Below are positions 8,361 through 17,938 of a stretch of DNA of 23,802 nt, piece after piece. The notes below the pieces were generated by a model. That model saw only the letters and a program-made list of their open reading frames with translations. It did no database searches and had not been told where the DNA came from. Every line of letters begins with the position of its first letter. Positions within the stretch are counted from its first letter, which is position 1. This stretch comes from Methanobacterium sp. Its GTDB lineage: Archaea; Methanobacteriota; Methanobacteria; Methanobacteriales; Methanobacteriaceae. Location: positions 1-23,802 of the forward strand of contig PMGM01000082.1 in NCBI GenBank assembly GCA_003158115.1. The letters are read 5' to 3'. Position numbers and translations under genes: made by a program.

Positions 8361-10676
8361 TTAAATACCCTTGGATTTCCATGCTGCAACAGCAGCTTGA
8401 CCAATAGAAACAGATCCATCTCCTGCACAACTGTTTTTATGCTGAACGAAGGTGTAACCAGCAGATTTTACTTTATTGCGTACAGCAGCAGTTATTGCTT
8501 CATTATAGAATACTCCTCCAGTACCTCCAATAATTGTTACTCCCACATTTTCTGCGACATTTATTGCCATTTCGGCAAGTCCAAAAGCAATTGCATTTTG
8601 TGCTGCACGAGCTATATCTTGAATCTTTTCTCCCTTCTCTTTCAACTCCAGAGCCGATATCAAAATATTTGATGTGTTTAAAAAATCTTTACCCATATTA
8701 GTTCCAATTTCATAAGGGATTTCAAGGGTATTTTTACCATAGAATGCGGCAGATTCAAGTTTCATTGCACATTCACCCTCATAAGTTCTTTCCCTACATA
8801 TTCTGAGAGCTGTTGATATTGTATCTAGAACTCTCCCTGTACTGGTTGTCATATTCGTGTTAAATCCTTTTTGTAGTTGTTTTAAAACGAGATCGATCTC
8901 CCTTTCCCCATGTTTGAAATAGTCACTATAATCTGTTTTCATAAGATTTACTAGTTCTCCATCATCCATGTGATTATACAACATCGACATAAGCATTCTT
9001 ACAGGGTATTTAGTTGTTATATCACCACCAGCCATGGGTTGTGGCATTAAACATGCCAATCTCTCATAGTTTGACCCATGTGAAAGGAGTATTTCCCCAC
9101 CCCATGCAGTACCATCATCTCCATATCCAACACCATCTGCAGCAATACATACAAGTTCATCAATATTATTATCCACACATAGGGCTGCTGCATGGGCATG
9201 GTGATGTTGAACCCTCACAATCTCGGATTCAAAGTCTTGGCTCATATCCTCAGCAAGTTTAGTAGTAAAGAACATTGGATGGAGATCACATGCAACAGCA
9301 TCTACACTCCCTGTTCTGGTAATATCCATCATATGGGTCACTGCTTCTTGAAGGTATCTGAATGTTTCATACTTGGTTGTGTCACCTATATGTTGTGAAA
9401 CATAGCATTTTCCGTCTTTAAGTAATGAAAAAGTCACATCTATTTCAGGGCCAAGGGCTAATACATTTAAATCCTCTGAAATTCGAGAAAAATCATAAGG
9501 CTCAGGAACATAACCTCTGGAGCGTCTTATAAATGCCATTTCGTCACCCCTGAACCTCACAACTGAATCATCACACCTGTTAATTATTTTCCGGTCATGT
9601 AAGAGATAATAATCCGCAATACCATCAAGTTTTGATATTATCTCCCTATTATCAATGAGCATGGGTTCACCGGGCATATTTGCAGAAGTCATGATGTATG
9701 CTGGTTCATTGGTGTATGTGAAAAGTAAATGTTGAAGTGCGGAATATGGGAGCATCACTCCAAGATTATGGAGGTAAGGTGACACAGAAGGTGATAGCAT
9801 GTAGGTTCTATTTTTATTTAAAACCACTATGGGTCTTCTTCTACTTGTTAAAACTTTTTTTTCCGATTCAGAAATATTTGTAAATGTTTGAACGGTTTTT
9901 AAATCTTTTGACATACATGCAAAAGGTTGATTGTATCTACCAAGTCTTTTTCTCAGAATTTCAACAGGATCGTCTTCTGTTGTTTTAACAACAAGGTGAG
10001 TGCCTCCAATACCCTTTATAGCAAGAATATTCCCCTCATCTATTAGTTCAGCTGCTTTTTTAATTGGATTTTCACTTTCAATGATGTTGTTACGATATAA
10101 AAACACTTTTGGTCCACAAACCGGACAACACGAAGCTTCAGCATGATATCTACGGTCTTCAGGGTTCTCATATTCAGCTTCACAATCCTTGCAGAGAGGA
10201 AAACTCTTCATAGATGTCCGTATGCGGTCGTATGGAACTGAACTTATAACAGTAAAACGAGGGCCACAGTCAGTACAAGCAGTGAATGGATAGTTATGTC
10301 GTCTATCTGAATCTCCAAACACTTCTTCAAGGCAATTATCACAGGTAGCTATGTCTGGCGGGATTACAGAGGATCCTGAAAAATTTTTGGAGCTTTCAAG
10401 TATTTTGAAATCATTGAATTCGGCAAGGCCTTTATGATCAAGCCATTCAACTTCAAGAGAGTTTATTTCAGATATGGGAGGTTTATTATATTGTAAACTA
10501 TTTATGAAATCATTAATTTTATTATTAGAACCTTCAATAACTATTTCAACAATATTCCCAAGGTTTCTTACATATCCATGGATGTTCAGATCATGAGCTA
10601 TCCTGTAAACTGTAGGTCTAAATCCTACTCCCTGAACTATTCCCTGTACTAATATTCTGGCCTTTTCCACTTTCAT
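8361..10676 (-). CDS. hypF: Carbamoyltransferase HypF ([NiFe]-hydrogenase maturation)
   Basis: Uses carbamoyl phosphate and ATP to make the thiocarbamate on HypE that becomes the cyanide ligands of [NiFe] hydrogenases, which methanogens need for H2 use. Domain order over 771 residues: acylphosphatase (1-95, [16 protein letters not shown]), two zinc fingers (Cys 112/115/134/137 and 162/165/184/187, the standard HypF spacing), a YrdC-like domain (about 200-390), and a Kae1-like domain with the VQHHHAHAA metal motif and [15 protein letters not shown]. It is full length and intact. The ribosome site GAGGT directly abuts the ATG at 10676. An in-frame GTG two codons later (10670) is six bases away, so the true start may be GTG and the protein 769 residues. 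It has its own TATA box and is not in a hyp operon here. Confidence 0.97.
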   Translation of the reverse strand: MKVEKARILVQGIVQGVGFRPTVYRIAHDLNIHGYVRNLGNIVEIVIEGSNNKINDFINSLQYNKPPISEINSLEVEWLDHKGLAEFNDFKILESSKNFSGSSVIPPDIATCDNCLEEVFGDSDRRHNYPFTACTDCGPRFTVISSVPYDRIRTSMKSFPLCKDCEAEYENPEDRRYHAEASCCPVCGPKVFLYRNNIIESENPIKKAAELIDEGNILAIKGIGGTHLVVKTTEDDPVEILRKRLGRYNQPFACMSKDLKTVQTFTNISESEKKVLTSRRRPIVVLNKNRTYMLSPSVSPYLHNLGVMLPYSALQHLLFTYTNEPAYIMTSANMPGEPMLIDNREIISKLDGIADYYLLHDRKIINRCDDSVVRFRGDEMAFIRRSRGYVPEPYDFSRISEDLNVLALGPEIDVTFSLLKDGKCYVSQHIGDTTKYETFRYLQEAVTHMMDITRTGSVDAVACDLHPMFFTTKLAEDMSQDFESEIVRVQHHHAHAAALCVDNNIDELVCIAADGVGYGDDGTAWGGEILLSHGSNYERLACLMPQPMAGGDITTKYPVRMLMSMLYNHMDDGELVNLMKTDYSDYFKHGEREIDLVLKQLQKGFNTNMTTSTGRVLDTISTALRICRERTYEGECAMKLESAAFYGKNTLEIPYEIGTNMGKDFLNTSNILISALELKEKGEKIQDIARAAQNAIAFGLAEMAINVAENVGVTIIGGTGGVFYNEAITAAVRNKVKSAGYTFVQHKNSCAGDGSVSIGQAAVAAWKSKGI

Positions 10677-10754
10677 ACCTCAAAATTTGTATAAGATCTT
10701 AGAATTAAAATCATGATAAGAAACATTTTAATAAATTTCATTTAGCTCTCCAGT

Positions 10755-10765
10755 CTTATATATCC
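10755..10765 (-). promoter_or_regulatory. TATA box of hypF
   Basis: On the minus strand this reads GGATATATAAG, a strong archaeal TATA. It places the transcript start about 60 nt before the hypF start. The rest of the 10677-10973 gap is AT-rich with no gene seen. Confidence 0.5.
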
Positions 10766-10973
10766 AAAGATAAAATCATGGATTAGAATATTTTAAATTA
10801 CAAAATTATTTTAATTTAAAAAATTAGTATTAGCGAATCCTCAGTTTTTTTTAACTTATTTAAAATAATTTTTAATGTGTATTATGTTTCTATTTTTATT
10901 GTATCAAATATTAATTATCCTGGTTTAGATCGTTGAATTGAATATTTTTTTTGGACATACCTGTTACCTAACC

Positions 10974-12779
10974 CTATTTATCCTCTGATAATTCAACATC
11001 ATCTCGTAAAAAAGTAGCATAGAAACCATCTGTATCTGCATAAATGGCTTTGAAACCATAGTCTTCTGCATTTAACATAGTTTTTTTAATAAAATCCCTT
11101 CCCCAAGCTGTCACTGCTTCGGCACATTCAATTCTATACCATCTAAATCTTGAATACCCATATACTCCATACATGGAGTTTGCAAGTCGTTTAAGGGCTT
11201 GCTGCTGGACATCGAGTACATGTTTTTCTCTGGGATTTACAGCATTTTTCATCTGGGTTTTAAGTCTCACCCTCTCCTTTAAAATGTTACCAATTATGGA
11301 GGGAACAAATCCTACAGGGGTTTTAAGGAATTTATGTCCTAATTCTGGTGCAATATTGCAATCATTATCATTACCCTCCTTCACAAGGGTGTCTGGTGAA
11401 ACATTCTTAGAGATAATAATACTTGGGTAAAGGCTTCTGAAATCGAATGATACAATATTCTCATGCAATCCCTTAACAGGTGCCATAACATATCCACCTG
11501 CAGCCTTTTTGCCTCTTCTTTCTGAATACTGTGAAGATGAAGGCTTATTTGGTACCATATCTCCAATTTCATAGGCTTTTCTTATAAGGTACCATTCTAC
11601 CATCTGTCCTGTAGCCATTCTAGCTATATCAAAAAAAGGTTGGCCAACTAAACGTGTGAGTTCCATACTGAGTGGCAGTAATTTTTCACCTATCTTAGTA
11701 ACTGATACTGCATCGTCTAGGGAATATTTAAAAAGTGTTTCAAGCTTTTCACCACCACAATCCCAGTACTCAAATATTTCATCACCAGGAACATCCACCT
11801 TCTGTTCATCGAAAAGCTCCTTATAGACTCTTTCAAGGGTGTAACGATCAAGCTGAAGATATCTTCTACTTAAAAGATAAAGATCCACATGTATCCTACC
11901 TTTTACAAGGGCTGAGTTTGTGTAACCTCTCCTCATAAATTTCAGTCCAGATCCATCAGTTCCCAACCGCATTTTCACATTTAGTTTGGTTGCTCTATTA
12001 CGAATGTAGGGCATATCAAAGTTATCTGAATTGTAACCCATTAAAAGATCAGGATTTTCTGATTTAACTATCTCCACAAATCTTTCAAGCATATGGGCTT
12101 CTGTTTTGAGTGTTTCTACATATTCAAGCGGTGACTTTTTGGTTGAGAGTACCTTTTGAAGTCCTTTGTTACTTGACAAACTTATCATGATTATTGGATC
12201 TTCTTCGGCTTGTGGCATACCCTTGGGGTTTCTAACTTCGATATCAAAACTTAAGGTTTTTAATTCGGGAAACTCAGAATTAATTGGTTTTGGATTTCCA
12301 TTCATTTCAAAAACACATACATCAGTGCTACACATAAAATTAATAGATTTATTATCGATACATGTGCCATCCACTTCAACTTCGGCCATAGGGAATATGG
12401 CTTTATCTATTAAGTATCTGCGGTAAAATGGGATGTCATGTTCTAAAATGTCTTTTACAGAGTCTAAATTCCTTATTTTATCTCTCAGTTTAGGAACATC
12501 TTGTGGGTGGTTGAGAGTAAGTTTAATAAAATCTTTGATCTCGCCCATGTACCCTTTTCGTGCCCAGCCAATTCTGTTAATATCAAATTCGTTTAAATCT
12601 TCTATACATTGTTCTTCATCATAGGGAATTACATAAATGTAGGGTTCAAAACTTTTATCAAGAACAATCAGAGATTTGCCTTCCTCATTTCCTTTAAGTT
12701 TACCAAACAATCGAATAACTGCTTTATCATTCTCTGTGATGTAATCTATGTCCAGAAGCACGAATCTTTTACTTTCCAT
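10974..12779 (-). CDS. polB1: DNA polymerase family B, large subunit of split PolB (PolB1)
   Basis: Replicative family-B polymerase subunit of 601 residues. Visible are exonuclease motifs I ([10 protein letters not shown]179/E181), II ([11 protein letters not shown], about 248-258) and III (YSLDDAVSV, 352-360), the YxGG-type GGYV (428-431), polymerase motif A ([10 protein letters not shown], 446-455), motif B ([12 protein letters not shown], 530-541) and motif C (YADTDG, 580-585). The protein ends only 16 residues after motif C, so the thumb and KxY region of an ordinary PolB (about 780 residues) are absent. No frame downstream encodes them. This is the known architecture in Methanobacteriales, where a second small gene elsewhere supplies the C-terminal part. 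No Shine-Dalgarno site precedes the ATG. Confidence 0.96.
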   Translation of the reverse strand: MESKRFVLLDIDYITENDKAVIRLFGKLKGNEEGKSLIVLDKSFEPYIYVIPYDEEQCIEDLNEFDINRIGWARKGYMGEIKDFIKLTLNHPQDVPKLRDKIRNLDSVKDILEHDIPFYRRYLIDKAIFPMAEVEVDGTCIDNKSINFMCSTDVCVFEMNGNPKPINSEFPELKTLSFDIEVRNPKGMPQAEEDPIIMISLSSNKGLQKVLSTKKSPLEYVETLKTEAHMLERFVEIVKSENPDLLMGYNSDNFDMPYIRNRATKLNVKMRLGTDGSGLKFMRRGYTNSALVKGRIHVDLYLLSRRYLQLDRYTLERVYKELFDEQKVDVPGDEIFEYWDCGGEKLETLFKYSLDDAVSVTKIGEKLLPLSMELTRLVGQPFFDIARMATGQMVEWYLIRKAYEIGDMVPNKPSSSQYSERRGKKAAGGYVMAPVKGLHENIVSFDFRSLYPSIIISKNVSPDTLVKEGNDNDCNIAPELGHKFLKTPVGFVPSIIGNILKERVRLKTQMKNAVNPREKHVLDVQQQALKRLANSMYGVYGYSRFRWYRIECAEAVTAWGRDFIKKTMLNAEDYGFKAIYADTDGFYATFLRDDVELSEDK

Positions 12780-12802
12780 GAATTTTTATTTATAGTGTGA
12801 AG

Positions 12803-12811
12803 GTTATATAG
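12803..12811 (-). promoter_or_regulatory. TATA box of polB1, leaderless spacing
   Basis: The minus strand reads CTATATAAC centred about 28 nt before the polB1 ATG, which has no Shine-Dalgarno site. This places the transcript start at or within a base or two of the ATG, the arrangement of a leaderless mRNA. Confidence 0.5.
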
Positions 12812-12918
12812 GTTGTTAAATCAGATGATTGAGTGGAATAATATGGTCCAATATGCTCTATCAAGATTAAAAAAATGGTTTAAATAATTAATAAATGGAA
12901 TAAGGAGTTATAATTTAA

Positions 12919-13536
12919 ATGAATTTGATAAAATTAGATTTAAATAAACATGACGTTGATTTAGTGTCAGAATTGATCTATGAAACAGATATCAGTCTTT
13001 TTACAACTTTTCTGGATAAAAACAGAACTAACGCTATTGAAAAGCTTAGAACACTCATAATAGCTGGAAAGAATAGCTACGGTCATGAACATATATACAT
13101 TGGAGAGGATGATAACGGTAAAGTTATGGGAATTCTCGTTGCTTTCAGAGGTGACGAAATAAAATATCTTGAGGAAATCATGATATTTAAACATGAAATG
13201 GAATTCTTAAATTTTATAAAACTTTCACTGGTCAAACCTATATATGATAAAATTACCGCATCATCAATTGAGAATGATGATCTTTACATTGGCAATCTTG
13301 TTGTTGCAAATGGTTTAAGGGGACAGGGTATTGGAACTGAACTATTGAAGAATTCATTTCAATTGGCAAATGATAAGAACTGCAAAAGAATTCTGTTAGA
13401 TGTAACGTTTGAGAATTACAATGCTAAAAGATTGTACGAAAGTACAGGTTTCAATGTATGTGCGAAGAAACAATTCAAATGGATGGGTAAATCCGAAGGA
13501 ACCTATGGCATGGAATATTCACTTGATAAAGTGTAA
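12919..13536 (+). CDS. GNAT family N-acetyltransferase
   Basis: Transfers an acetyl group from acetyl-CoA to an amine; the acceptor cannot be told. The 205-residue protein has the GNAT core in its second half: GNLVVANGLRGQGIGTELL (125-143), with the acetyl-CoA pyrophosphate loop RGQGIG at 134-139, then RILLDVTFENYNAKRLYESTGF (about 155-176), the usual motif B region. The N-terminal half (1-110) is less conserved and contains a strand-rich IYIGEDDNGKVMGILVAF. GGAG at 12904-12907 is the likely ribosome site at a longish spacing. It lies 33 nt before the hydrolase gene on the same strand and is probably co-transcribed. Confidence 0.88.
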   Translation: MNLIKLDLNKHDVDLVSELIYETDISLFTTFLDKNRTNAIEKLRTLIIAGKNSYGHEHIYIGEDDNGKVMGILVAFRGDEIKYLEEIMIFKHEMEFLNFIKLSLVKPIYDKITASSIENDDLYIGNLVVANGLRGQGIGTELLKNSFQLANDKNCKRILLDVTFENYNAKRLYESTGFNVCAKKQFKWMGKSEGTYGMEYSLDKV

Positions 13537-13569
13537 TAAAAGTATTAAAACTTTCGGTTAGAGGGCAGT

Positions 13570-14343
13570 ATGGATTTATATTTGAAAGAAACAGGTCCCA
13601 AAAATGCTGAGACCATCATATTTCTGCATGGCAGTGCAATGGCGGGGTGGATTTGGGATGGTCAAATAAAAGAATTTGATGATTATCATTGTATTGTACC
13701 TGATCTTCCTGAACATGGGAGAAGCATTAATGTAAAACCATTTACCATCCATAAATCTGCTGAAATGATATCAGAGATAATTCGAAATCATACAAATAAC
13801 GGTAATGCTCACCTGGTTGGAATATCTGTAGGGGCTCAAATTATCATCCAAATTTTGAGTAAAAACCCTGAATTAGTTGATCATGCGATTATTAGCGGAA
13901 CACTCATTCAAAGAACTTCGCATAATGAATCATTATTAAAACTACTTGATTATGCAATTAATGTATATGAACCTGTGAAAAATACTGATTTTTTCATAAA
14001 AGCTAACATGCGAACTTACAACATGCATAAATGTCTTTTTGACAAATTTAAGGAATCAACCCTTATTATTAAACATGATTCATTAAACAGGGTTCTTAAA
14101 GAGAATATGTTATTTAAACAGCCAGATGGACTTGAAAAAATAGAAGTACCAGTTTTAGTGATGGCTGGTGAGAAAGATTATAAAATTATTAAGGATTCAG
14201 CAGATGATCTATTGACATCATTAAAGATATCTGAAGGATACATTGCTCCAAATGTAGGTCATATATGGAATTTAGAAGATCCAAATCACTTTAATTGGAT
14301 TTTAAGAAGATGGATAACTAATAACAGTCTCAAGAACATTTGA
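13570..14343 (+). CDS. Alpha/beta-fold hydrolase
   Basis: A 257-residue cytosolic hydrolase without signal peptide; substrate unknown (ester, lactone or thioester are possible). The oxyanion-hole motif HGSAMAGWIWD is at 20-30. The nucleophile elbow GISVGAQ places Ser at 86. The acid is likely D203 in MAGEKDYKII, and the base is H231 in APNVGHIWNLEDP. Lid helices lie between about 115 and 185. All three catalytic positions are present, so it should be active. GAGGG before the ATG supports the start. It follows the GNAT gene by 33 nt. About 200 nt separates it from the next gene. Confidence 0.9.
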   Translation: MDLYLKETGPKNAETIIFLHGSAMAGWIWDGQIKEFDDYHCIVPDLPEHGRSINVKPFTIHKSAEMISEIIRNHTNNGNAHLVGISVGAQIIIQILSKNPELVDHAIISGTLIQRTSHNESLLKLLDYAINVYEPVKNTDFFIKANMRTYNMHKCLFDKFKESTLIIKHDSLNRVLKENMLFKQPDGLEKIEVPVLVMAGEKDYKIIKDSADDLLTSLKISEGYIAPNVGHIWNLEDPNHFNWILRRWITNNSLKNI

Positions 14344-14431
14344 TTACAGGGACAATAGTATTAGAGTACCTATCATTAGATTTAATAGTTACTAAGGGTA
14401 TAAAATTTATAATCCAAAATTAAGATTATAA

Positions 14432-14443
14432 CACATATATGTG
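14432..14443. repeat. 12-bp perfect palindrome upstream of the RibD-like gene
   Basis: CACATATATGTG lies in the 197-nt gap about 98 nt before the start at 14541. It could be an operator for the downstream gene, but no regulator is adjacent. Confidence 0.3.
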
Positions 14444-14540
14444 GGAAATACAATTTTTTTAAGATTGAGAATACAAAAGTCAAATTAAATTAAATCGTGG
14501 GATAATTCTAAAAAGTTTAAATAAGAAATGGAGGAATTCT

Positions 14541-15218
14541 ATGCTACCAAAAGTAATAATATTCGATAATATATCTATAGATGGGCGAATTGATGGATTT
14601 AGTATCGATAATGAACTTTATTATCATGTGGCTAATGAATGGTCTCTAGATGCGGTTTTAATGAGTAATAACACCCTACTAAAAAAATTTCAATTGAAAC
14701 ACAGCAATGAAGGTACGGATTGTAAAGTCAGAGAAGTAAATGAAATTGATAATCGGCCATTATTAGTTGTACCTGACAGTCAAGGAAGAATACGAATCTG
14801 GGATGATGTATTAGAAACCCATTTCTTTGGAGATATTTTAGTTTTATGTTCCAGATCTACTCCTCAAGAATATTTGGACTTTTTAGAAGAAAAATATATT
14901 AAATATATGGTTATAGGCTACGATGAAGTTAATTTAGGTACAGCCCTTGAAGAACTAAACTTACAATTTGGGGTTAAAAATCTAAGAGTTGAAAGTGGAG
15001 GTAAACTAAATGGGTTACTCCTCCGTGACGATCTAGTTGATGAAGTATGTGTATTAATTTACCCTAATCTTGTGGGGGGAATATCACCCGATTCTATTTA
15101 TTCTGCACCCGATTTAAATTCGAAAGAAGGAGTTTTAGACTTGAAGCTTCTTAAAATGGAAAAATTAAAAAACGAGATAATTTTATTGCATTATAGAGTT
15201 ATGAAATATCAGTTCTAA
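14541..15218 (+). CDS. RibD C-terminal-like (DHFR-fold) reductase
   Basis: A 225-residue protein of the RibD_C family (PF01872 type), whose archaeal members reduce a pyrimidine intermediate of riboflavin and F420 synthesis with NAD(P)H. Matching motifs are NISIDGRIDGF (near residue 10), DAVLMSNNTL (about 36-45), RPLLVVPDSQGRI (about 72-84), LRVESGGKLNGLLL (about 149-162) and LVDEVCVLIYPNLVGG (about 164-179). The fold is clear, but several usual residues are altered. Typical enzymes have S-x-DGK, GxxT and EGGPxL where this one has SIDGR, SNNT and ESGGKL. It may therefore be a paralogue rather than the housekeeping ArfC-type enzyme. GGAGG before ATG fixes the start. It stands alone between two gaps. 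Confidence 0.82.
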   Translation: MLPKVIIFDNISIDGRIDGFSIDNELYYHVANEWSLDAVLMSNNTLLKKFQLKHSNEGTDCKVREVNEIDNRPLLVVPDSQGRIRIWDDVLETHFFGDILVLCSRSTPQEYLDFLEEKYIKYMVIGYDEVNLGTALEELNLQFGVKNLRVESGGKLNGLLLRDDLVDEVCVLIYPNLVGGISPDSIYSAPDLNSKEGVLDLKLLKMEKLKNEIILLHYRVMKYQF

Positions 15219-15304
15219 TAAACTCAAAATAGGTTAAGAACAGTTCATATTCAAATCAACCATTTTATTAAATAATTGTGAATCAAATAATTAGGAGAGT
15301 TATT

Positions 15305-16120
15305 GTGAAAAAAATAGGAGTTATAGGTTATGGGAGTATGGGAAAAGTTATTCTGGATGGTTTCTTATTATCTGGAATACTTAAACCATATGAGGTCATT
15401 ATTTCAAGTAAAACTGTATCAAAGCTTGATTATTTGAAAAATGAATATCCTGAAATAGAAATTGCCCAGAATAATACCATTACATCTATGAAGTCTAATT
15501 TATTGTTCCTTATGGTTGGAACATTAGATGTAAAGAATGTTCTTGAAGAGATAAAAGAATTTACCTCGGAAAATACCCATTTAGTATATATATCAGCTGC
15601 GTTGACAATGGAAAATGTTAATGGAATATTTAAAGGGAAAATATCCAAGGTAATGCCTTCTTTAACATCAAAAGTACTTGAAGGAGTAACATTAATTTGT
15701 CATAACTCAAATGTAACAAAAGCAGAAGGAGAATATCTGAATTCTCTTTTTAATTCAATCGGGATATCTAAAATAATTAACGAACAAGATTTTGATGTGG
15801 GTGCTGATATTACGAGTTGTTCACCTGCATTTATTGCCCAAATATTCATGGAATTTGCTAAAACCGCATCTCTGAATAGTGGATTTTCAATCGAAGAAAC
15901 AGAAGAGATGGTAATTAAAACATTGTATGGAACTTCAAAACTTCTCTCTGAAGATATGGGGTTTGAAAATTTAATCTCTTCCGTTGCTACTAAAGGAGGA
16001 ATAACCGAAGAGGGTCTTAAGGTTTTGGATGAAGATATTCCAGTAACATTTAAAAAACTTTTTAGTACAACTATTAAGAAACATGATACAATTAAAAATC
16101 AACTTAAAGAACATTATTGA
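15305..16120 (+). CDS. Pyrroline-5-carboxylate reductase-like (ProC family) oxidoreductase
   Basis: The start is taken as GTG at 15305, because AGGAGAG (15293-15299) lies five bases before it. An in-frame GTG at 15278 has no ribosome site and adds an unconserved peptide. The 271-residue protein opens with a Rossmann nucleotide site, IGVIGYGSMGK. It keeps the ProC layout: VMPSLTSKVLEGVTLI where ProC has MPNTPxxVGxG, and the C-terminal helical domain with TSCSPAFIAQIFMEFAKTA and VATKGGITEEGLKVL. The last differs from the ProC signature VxSPGGTTxxGL, in which the conserved PGGTT contains a substrate-contacting Thr. It is probably an NAD(P)H oxidoreductase of uncertain substrate rather than a dedicated proline enzyme. 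It lies 86 nt after the RibD-like gene. Confidence 0.82.
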   Translation: MKKIGVIGYGSMGKVILDGFLLSGILKPYEVIISSKTVSKLDYLKNEYPEIEIAQNNTITSMKSNLLFLMVGTLDVKNVLEEIKEFTSENTHLVYISAALTMENVNGIFKGKISKVMPSLTSKVLEGVTLICHNSNVTKAEGEYLNSLFNSIGISKIINEQDFDVGADITSCSPAFIAQIFMEFAKTASLNSGFSIEETEEMVIKTLYGTSKLLSEDMGFENLISSVATKGGITEEGLKVLDEDIPVTFKKLFSTTIKKHDTIKNQLKEHY

Positions 16121-16187
16121 ATTTTTTATATAAATCGGGTTATATATTCACTTGAAATTGAAGAATTGTTATAATTCCATCAATTAA

Positions 16188-16196
16188 TTATATAAA
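16188..16196 (+). promoter_or_regulatory. TATA box for the DUF3221-like gene
   Basis: TTATATAAA followed by GGGG predicts transcription from about 16220 and so a leader of about 105 nt before the ATG at 16328. I see no known riboswitch in that leader. Confidence 0.45.
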
Positions 16197-16327
16197 GGGG
16201 TTTGTAAAATATAGTATTCCAGAGTTCAAATATGGATAGTACTCGGGTCTACTTAATGCTGTGGATTCATGTTTGAATATACTAAATTAGAAATAATCAT
16301 TGAAAAATTATTAGAAGGAATTCCAAA

Positions 16328-16702
16328 ATGAAAAATATCATACTCCTCTCAATGCTATTTGTGATGTTTATGGGAGTTGTTTACGGTGCCATGGTTGCAA
16401 CTGGAGGTCAACATTCAGATATGACAGGAACGATTGTTGGAATATTGGTTGCAGATACTAACTCCACCACTACCAATTCAATACTTGTACAAGGTATAAT
16501 AACCAACGGTAATCAACAGGGGAATGTTACGGTCAAAATAACAAACGAAACACAGATATTACGTCAAGATGGAAATAAACTGAACAATGGCACGTTTGAA
16601 AATCTTAAACCGGGACAAAGTGTAGATATCACATTCATAGGTCCAATAATTCAAGGATATCCTCCACAAGCAACTGGAAATCAAATAACCATAATGAATT
16701 GA
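16328..16702 (+). CDS. Small secreted DUF3221-like protein
   Basis: A 124-residue protein with an N-terminal signal segment (MKNIILLSMLFVMFMGVVYG, 1-20) and a compact beta-rich remainder. The line FENLKPGQSVDITFIGPI followed by GYPPQATGNQITIM matches the closing signature of DUF3221/YobA-like domains as I know them (dLkvGqkV, then SyPaqa, then I). The domain resembles a small OB-type barrel. It is probably released or held on the outer face of the membrane. Function unknown. AGAAGGAA before ATG supports the start. It is a single gene before the tRNA pair. Confidence 0.72.
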   Translation: MKNIILLSMLFVMFMGVVYGAMVATGGQHSDMTGTIVGILVADTNSTTTNSILVQGIITNGNQQGNVTVKITNETQILRQDGNKLNNGTFENLKPGQSVDITFIGPIIQGYPPQATGNQITIMN

Positions 16703-16841
16703 TTGATAATTTATTTTATTTTCAATATTCAGTTTTCATCTATTAATTTTTTTAAAATGGTTTCTAGTTGTATGTATCTTTAATTATAAAATAATGTAAA
16801 ATTGCAGTTAATGATTTTTTTGAGGTAGACTCTCCGCAAGG

Positions 16842-16850
16842 TTTAAATAT
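16842..16850 (+). promoter_or_regulatory. TATA box of tRNA-Cys
   Basis: TTTAAATAT is centred about 32 nt before the mature tRNA 5' end, consistent with a short 5' leader removed by RNase P. Confidence 0.5.
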
Positions 16851-16877
16851 CAACAGCAATTAAACTATATCTACTAT

Positions 16878-16950
<73 letters not shown>

Positions 16951-16995
16951 ATATTTGTTTAAAATAAGATTAAATATGTATTTAAATAATCCCTT

Positions 16996-17140
<145 letters not shown>

Positions 17141-17257
17141 TATATTCTTAAATCTGAAAATTTATTCTAAATTAATTTAATGTATTATCAAATTTTTAAT
17201 TCTTTTCTAAAATTATTTATAATGATCTAATAAACAATTAATGAAAAAGGTGATAAT

Positions 17258-17875
17258 TTGGATAAGATCAACGATGTTGTAATAATAGAAGGAATTGGAT
17301 ACGATTCCAATATTTATATCTTCGAAGATGTTATGGTCGATACTGGAACAGGAGATAACATTCAATACATTAAAGATTCCATGAAAAAGGCAGGAATATC
17401 TGAAGATGATCTTGCATTAATTGTTAACACCCATAATCACTACGATCATATAGGTGGAAACAGATGCTTTAATTTGGATGTAGCTATGCATAGGGAAGAT
17501 GCTAAGGCCATACAAGAGAAAAATGATGATACAACGGCAGCCAGTATTTTTGGAAGATCAATGGAAGGAATGAAAGTTGATCGAATCCTTGAAGAAGGAG
17601 ACAAAATACACGATTTCGAAGTTCTTCATACGCCAGGACATACCAAGGGCGGGATATGTCTTTATAATGGTGAGATACTCATATCTGGAGATACTGTATT
17701 TGCAGATGGAGGTTACGGTAGGATGGATATTGGTGGAAACCTCGAAGATATGAAAGAATCATTAAAACGTTTGAAAAATCTTAATGTGAAGTACTTACTA
17801 CCTGGTCATGGTCCATGGGTTAAAGATGGTTCAAGACATATTAAAACTTCTTATAACATGTTAACAGGATATTAA
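17258..17875 (+). CDS. Metallo-beta-lactamase-fold hydrolase (glyoxalase II-like)
   Basis: A 205-residue cytosolic hydrolase with the full dinuclear metal set: HNHYDH (H59, H61, D63, H64), TPGHTKGG (H127), SGDTVF (D145) and LLPGHGP (H184). The length and the glyoxalase II-like TPGH/SGD/PGHG pattern suggest a thioesterase or similar small-molecule hydrolase, but substrates vary widely in this fold. The start is TTG at 17258, chosen because AAAGGTGAT (17246-17254) sits just before it and no ATG lies at a better place. It stands alone after the tRNAs and converges on trkA. Confidence 0.9.
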   Translation: MDKINDVVIIEGIGYDSNIYIFEDVMVDTGTGDNIQYIKDSMKKAGISEDDLALIVNTHNHYDHIGGNRCFNLDVAMHREDAKAIQEKNDDTTAASIFGRSMEGMKVDRILEEGDKIHDFEVLHTPGHTKGGICLYNGEILISGDTVFADGGYGRMDIGGNLEDMKESLKRLKNLNVKYLLPGHGPWVKDGSRHIKTSYNMLTGY

Positions 17876-17885
17876 ATTTGTTAAT

Positions 17886-17895
17886 AAAAAAAAAA
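17886..17895 (-). terminator. Poly-T terminator after trkA
   Basis: A run of ten T on the minus strand about 44 nt beyond the trkA stop, in the short gap between the convergent hydrolase and trkA genes. Suits archaeal U-tract termination. Confidence 0.55.
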
Positions 17896-17938
17896 TATTT
17901 TTAAAATAAATTATAAAATATATAAAAATTGAATTTAC

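Noticed and set aside
10860..10973. A continuation of polB1 (missing thumb) in another frame after its stop
   Set aside because: All frames are closed within a few codons and the translation shows no polymerase-like sequence, so it is not a frameshift but the normal split.
12919..16120. The four enzyme genes as one biosynthetic operon
   Set aside because: Only the first two are closely spaced (33 nt). The others are separated by 197 and 86-nt AT-rich gaps, and no shared pathway follows from their families.
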